Shown piece by piece: positions 13,824 through 15,999 of a DNA stretch of 15,999 nt (positions are counted from its first letter, which is position 1; every line of letters begins with the position of its first letter). The DNA comes from an uncultured Oscillospiraceae bacterium (GTDB taxonomy: Bacteria; Bacillota; Clostridia; Oscillospirales; Oscillospiraceae), in the NCBI GenBank assembly GCA_944385775.1, contig CALWYM010000038.1, positions 1-15,999 on the forward strand, in the 5' to 3' direction. Made by a program: the position numbers and the translations under genes. The notes beneath the pieces were generated by a model. That model was not told the origin of the DNA and ran no database searches. It worked only from the letters and a program-made list of their open reading frames with translations.

Positions 13824-14714
13824 GTGATAAAGAGGGAAGGCATTATCGCCGTTATAGGAAGACCGAACGTAGGTAAAAGTACTCTCGTAAATGCCATGGT
13901 GGGGGAAAAGGTGACCATAGTAAGCCCAAAGCCGCAGACTACCAGGGAGAGAATTTACGGTATTGCTCAGCGGGGCGATACTCAGCTTGTCTTTGCCGAT
14001 ACTCCGGGGTTTCACAGGTCGAGAAACAAGCTGGGAGAGTATATGGTCAAGGTTGTGGAAGACAGCGTAGGCGATGTGGACTGCGTATGCCTTGTGGTGG
14101 AGCCTGTGGCAAATATAGGCATACAGGAGGAAAGCCTTATAAAGCGCATCGGACGAATGGACGTGCCTGCGGTGCTTGTTATAAATAAGGCTGATACCGT
14201 AAACCCCGAGGAGCTTCTTCCGGTTATAGACATATATTCAAAAGCTTATAATTTTGATGAGATTATGCCGATTTCCGCAAAAAACGGTCAGGGTGTTGAG
14301 GAACTTTTTAAGCTTTTGTCAAAATACGCGTATGAGGGACAGCCTCTTTTCCCGGAGGATATGATAACTGACCAGCCGGAGCGCAAGCTTGTGGCGGAGC
14401 TCATAAGGGAAAAAATGCTCATACTGCTTCAGCGGGAGGTGCCCCACGGCGTGGCAATCGAGATAGAAAGCTTTAAGGAGCGGGACGACGGCATTATAGA
14501 TATTTCAGCCACCATATACTGTGAAAAAAGCAGTCATAAAGGTATTATTATAGGAAAGAATGGGGAAATGCTCCGGAAAATAGGTTCTATGGCAAGGCGT
14601 GACATAGAGCAGCTGCTGGGCAGCAAGGTTTACCTTCAGACCTGGGTAAAGGTAAAGGAAAACTGGCGCGACAGCGGCGCAAATCTTAAAACCTTCGGCT
14701 ATGTTGAAGAATAA
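13824..14714 (+). CDS. era: GTPase Era
   Basis: This 296-residue ribosome-assembly GTPase binds the 3' end of 16S rRNA. G motifs are visible: G1 GRPNVGKS (12-19), G2 around PQTTR (37-41), G3 DTPG (59-62), G4 NKAD (121-124) and G5 SAK (151-153). The C-terminal KH domain carries IIGKNGEML (242-250), the GxxG loop that grips RNA. Length and order are standard. The start is a GTG at 13824 preceded by AGGTGA (13812-13817); no better ATG is near. It lies 6 bases after ybeY, in line with a shared role in 30S maturation. A long inverted repeat follows its stop (14722-14793). Confidence 0.96.
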   Translation: MIKREGIIAVIGRPNVGKSTLVNAMVGEKVTIVSPKPQTTRERIYGIAQRGDTQLVFADTPGFHRSRNKLGEYMVKVVEDSVGDVDCVCLVVEPVANIGIQEESLIKRIGRMDVPAVLVINKADTVNPEELLPVIDIYSKAYNFDEIMPISAKNGQGVEELFKLLSKYAYEGQPLFPEDMITDQPERKLVAELIREKMLILLQREVPHGVAIEIESFKERDDGIIDISATIYCEKSSHKGIIIGKNGEMLRKIGSMARRDIEQLLGSKVYLQTWVKVKENWRDSGANLKTFGYVEE

Positions 14715-14721
14715 ATTTTGA

Positions 14722-14793
14722 AATTATTTACCTCACATATTTTTATCTGAAAAGCAGAAAATATAACTGCGGGCAGATATGAGGTAAATAATT
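14722..14793 (+). promoter_or_regulatory. Hairpin covering the yqzL ribosome binding site
   Basis: Arms AATTATTTACCTCA (14722-14735) and TGAGGTAAATAATT (14780-14793) are perfectly complementary over 14 bases. The right arm contains the GAGGT ribosome binding site (14781-14785) and ends directly before the yqzL ATG at 14794. The 44-base loop can form a further helix, ATCTG (14744-14748) with CAGAT (14774-14778), and a small GCAG/CTGC hairpin. It could limit translation of yqzL, stabilise or process the mRNA between era and recO, or act as a terminator without a T-run. The pairing is seen; the role is inference. Confidence 0.55.
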
Positions 14794-14898
14794 ATGACTT
14801 CTGAAGGAATGTGGCGGCTCTTTACGGAGACTGGAAATGTTCTGTTTTACTGTATCTACAAGGAGCTTGCAGAGGTTAAAGAGGAAAAGACGGCGTAA
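14794..14898 (+). CDS. yqzL: YqzL-like small protein
   Basis: This 34-residue protein is encoded between era and recO, the position of yqzL in Bacillus and many Clostridia. The core MWRLFTETGNVLFYCIYKEL (residues 6-25) matches the YqzL pattern of W-x2-F-x2-T-G-N followed by a Y-x-x-Y/F-K-E stretch. It is too short for most gene finders and easily missed. The ribosome binding site GAGGT (14781-14785) is 8 bases before the ATG but lies inside the right arm of a 14-bp hairpin. Function is unknown. Family membership rests on the motif and its neighbours. Confidence 0.8.
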   Translation: MTSEGMWRLFTETGNVLFYCIYKELAEVKEEKTA

Positions 14899-14910
14899 AG
14901 AGATTTTTGT

Positions 14911-14932
14911 GGCGGCAAGCTTTTTTGCCGCC
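14911..14932 (+). repeat. Hairpin just before recO ribosome binding site
   Basis: GGCGGCAA (14911-14918) pairs perfectly with TTGCCGCC (14925-14932) around a 6-base loop GCTTTT. The stem ends directly before the recO site GGAGGTGG (14933-14940). It does not cover that site, so it could keep it exposed or protect the recO message. There is no T-run for termination. Confidence 0.65.
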
Positions 14933-14942
14933 GGAGGTGGAC

Positions 14943-15698
14943 ATGTACATAAAGACAAAGGGGCTTGTGCTCCGGGAAAACGTATATAAGGAGAGCAGCA
15001 GAATACTGACTGTCCTCACCTCCACAGAGGGTAAGATCACACTGTCGGCCCGGGGCGCCAAGCGGAAAAACAGCAAGCTCGCAGCCTCGGCACAGCTTCT
15101 TGCATATTCGGACATGACGATTTTCTGCGAACGGGGACGGTACATATTGACCGAGGCAAGGAGCATTGAGCTTTTTGAGGGGCTTCGTGACGACGTGGAA
15201 AGGCTTAGCCTTGGAGCCTATTTCGGAGAGCTTCTGGAAACTCTTTCAGACGAGGATATGCCGAACCCGGAGGTGCTGAGCCTTGGACTTAACGCTCTTT
15301 ACGCTCTATCCGGAGGAGAGAGGGACCCAGAGCTTGTAAAGGCTGCGTTTGAGCTTCGACTCATGTGCCTATCAGGCTATGAGCCCTATGTAGAGCGGTG
15401 CTCCAGGTGCGGCGGGGAAAACCCGCAGGAGCCTGTTTTTGACCTTGTAGGCGGCGTTCTGACATGCAAAGGCTGCTATACACCAGGAAGCGGAAAGCCG
15501 GTACTCCTGTCCCCCGGAACCCTTGAGGCAATGCGGTACATAATATCGACGGACGTTAAAAGATTATATTCCTTTAAATTGGGCGAAAGCTCGAAAAAAC
15601 AGCTTTCCGAGGTGTGCCAGGAATACTTAAAAACACAGCTTGGCACAGGCTTTAAGACCCTTGATTTTTATGAGTCGCTTATTAAATTCAAAGGCTGA
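14943..15698 (+). CDS. recO: DNA repair protein RecO
   Basis: This 251-residue recombination mediator works with RecR (and RecF) to load RecA on single-stranded DNA coated by SSB. The N-terminal OB-fold (about 1-80) begins with the typical YIKTKGLVLRENVYKESSRI, and the SARGAKRKNSK basic stretch (36-45) suits DNA binding. A helical C-terminal domain carries a zinc site with C153-x2-C156 and C175-x2-C178. The ATG at 14943 with GGAGGTGG (14933-14940) is preferred over a TTG at 14907 that would add 12 residues overlapping the hairpin. It follows yqzL by 44 bases, as in other Firmicutes. There is no clear terminator after it before the next promoter. Confidence 0.95.
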   Translation: MYIKTKGLVLRENVYKESSRILTVLTSTEGKITLSARGAKRKNSKLAASAQLLAYSDMTIFCERGRYILTEARSIELFEGLRDDVERLSLGAYFGELLETLSDEDMPNPEVLSLGLNALYALSGGERDPELVKAAFELRLMCLSGYEPYVERCSRCGGENPQEPVFDLVGGVLTCKGCYTPGSGKPVLLSPGTLEAMRYIISTDVKRLYSFKLGESSKKQLSEVCQEYLKTQLGTGFKTLDFYESLIKFKG

Positions 15699-15801
15699 TA
15701 CAGAGAGGGTTTTTTGTTAAAAAATAAATTAATGTGGGCATTTTACCCTATATCTGAAGGAATTATTTCAAAAATCGGATAAAATATTTGTAAAAGGTGT
15801 G

Positions 15802-15830
15802 TTGACTTGCATTCTGCGAGAGAGTAAAAT
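15802..15830 (+). promoter_or_regulatory. Promoter of the right-edge gene
   Basis: A -35 TTGACT (15802-15807) is followed after 17 bases by TAAAAT (15825-15830); each box has one mismatch from consensus. It implies a start near 15837 and a leader of about 105 bases before the start codon at 15942. The stretch 15699-15801 holds only A/T-rich spacer with no ORF or good hairpin. Confidence 0.6.
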
Positions 15831-15941
15831 ATAGTTGTAAAATGGTGCGGAGTGTTGCAGACGGATAAGGTCGCCGGCAGCATGCGTATGTTTTTTGGTT
15901 CAGACCTGTTTTCAAGATAACAGAAAGAGAGGAATCCCTTA

Positions 15942-15999
15942 ATGCTTGACGATAGACAACTTAAGGAAATAAAAAAGCTTGCGATTAGAATAAAAATCG
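15942..15999 (+). CDS. Start of a gene, possibly transketolase N-terminal subunit (partial)
   Basis: Only the first 19 codons are inside the window. They begin MLDDRQLKEIKKLAIRIKI and run open to the last base. The ATG has a good ribosome binding site, GAGAGGA (15927-15933), and its own promoter. The pattern of an LKEIKKLA helix followed by a basic IRIKI stretch resembles the beginning of transketolase N-terminal subunits of Clostridia, in which the next residues carry the GHxGG thiamine-diphosphate region, but 19 residues are not enough to be sure. That a gene starts here is well supported; its identity is a guess. Confidence 0.45.
   Translation, partial: MLDDRQLKEIKKLAIRIKI

Noticed and set aside
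15699..15735. T-run after recO as an intrinsic terminator
   Set aside because: The run TTTTTT near 15710 is not preceded by a stable stem; only a weak A/T pairing is possible.
1..15999. Mobile element, prophage or CRISPR
   Set aside because: No transposase, integrase or phage gene, no terminal repeats and no regularly spaced direct repeats were seen; gene style is uniform across the window.

Overview
The window looks like a chromosomal segment of an endospore-forming, anaerobic member of the Firmicutes (class Clostridia, possibly Oscillospiraceae). This is inferred from the PerR/reverse-rubrerythrin peroxide defence pair, the sporulation genes ylbJ, yqfC and yqfD, strong AGGAGG-type ribosome binding sites and the Firmicutes order phoH-ybeY-era-yqzL-recO. 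No tRNA, rRNA, CRISPR array, transposase or phage gene was seen.

Left part (1-2530): a leftward promoter at the edge, a perR-type repressor and a reverse rubrerythrin in one operon with a palindromic operator just after the promoter, a strong terminator, then a PfkB-type sugar kinase with its own promoter.

Middle (2536-8690): a small membrane protein (minus strand) and a ceramidase-like gene (plus strand) meet head to head, and both seem to lack their 5' ends, as if a deletion (or an assembly join) removed the divergent promoter region. Then come an MBL-fold hydrolase; a LysR regulator followed by a two-domain carboxymuconolactone-decarboxylase-like protein and a cupin; and a TetR repressor translationally coupled to a transglutaminase-like lipoprotein. 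The TetR promoter is flanked by two inverted copies of a 17-bp operator.

Right part (8800-15999): three minus-strand genes (a membrane-anchored protein of unknown function, a four-cysteine small protein, and the sporulation membrane protein YlbJ). YlbJ is divergent from a plus-strand cluster yqfC-yqfD-phoH-ybeY-era-yqzL-recO, in which spore-stage proteins, RNA/ribosome maturation (PhoH, YbeY, Era) and DNA repair (RecO) are tightly packed. The yqzL ribosome binding site sits inside a 14-bp hairpin. The window ends in the first codons of a further gene, perhaps a transketolase subunit, behind its own promoter.

I found no clearly new multi-gene system. The best leads are the double 5' truncation near 2985, the hairpin over the yqzL start, and the TetR-controlled transglutaminase-like lipoprotein.
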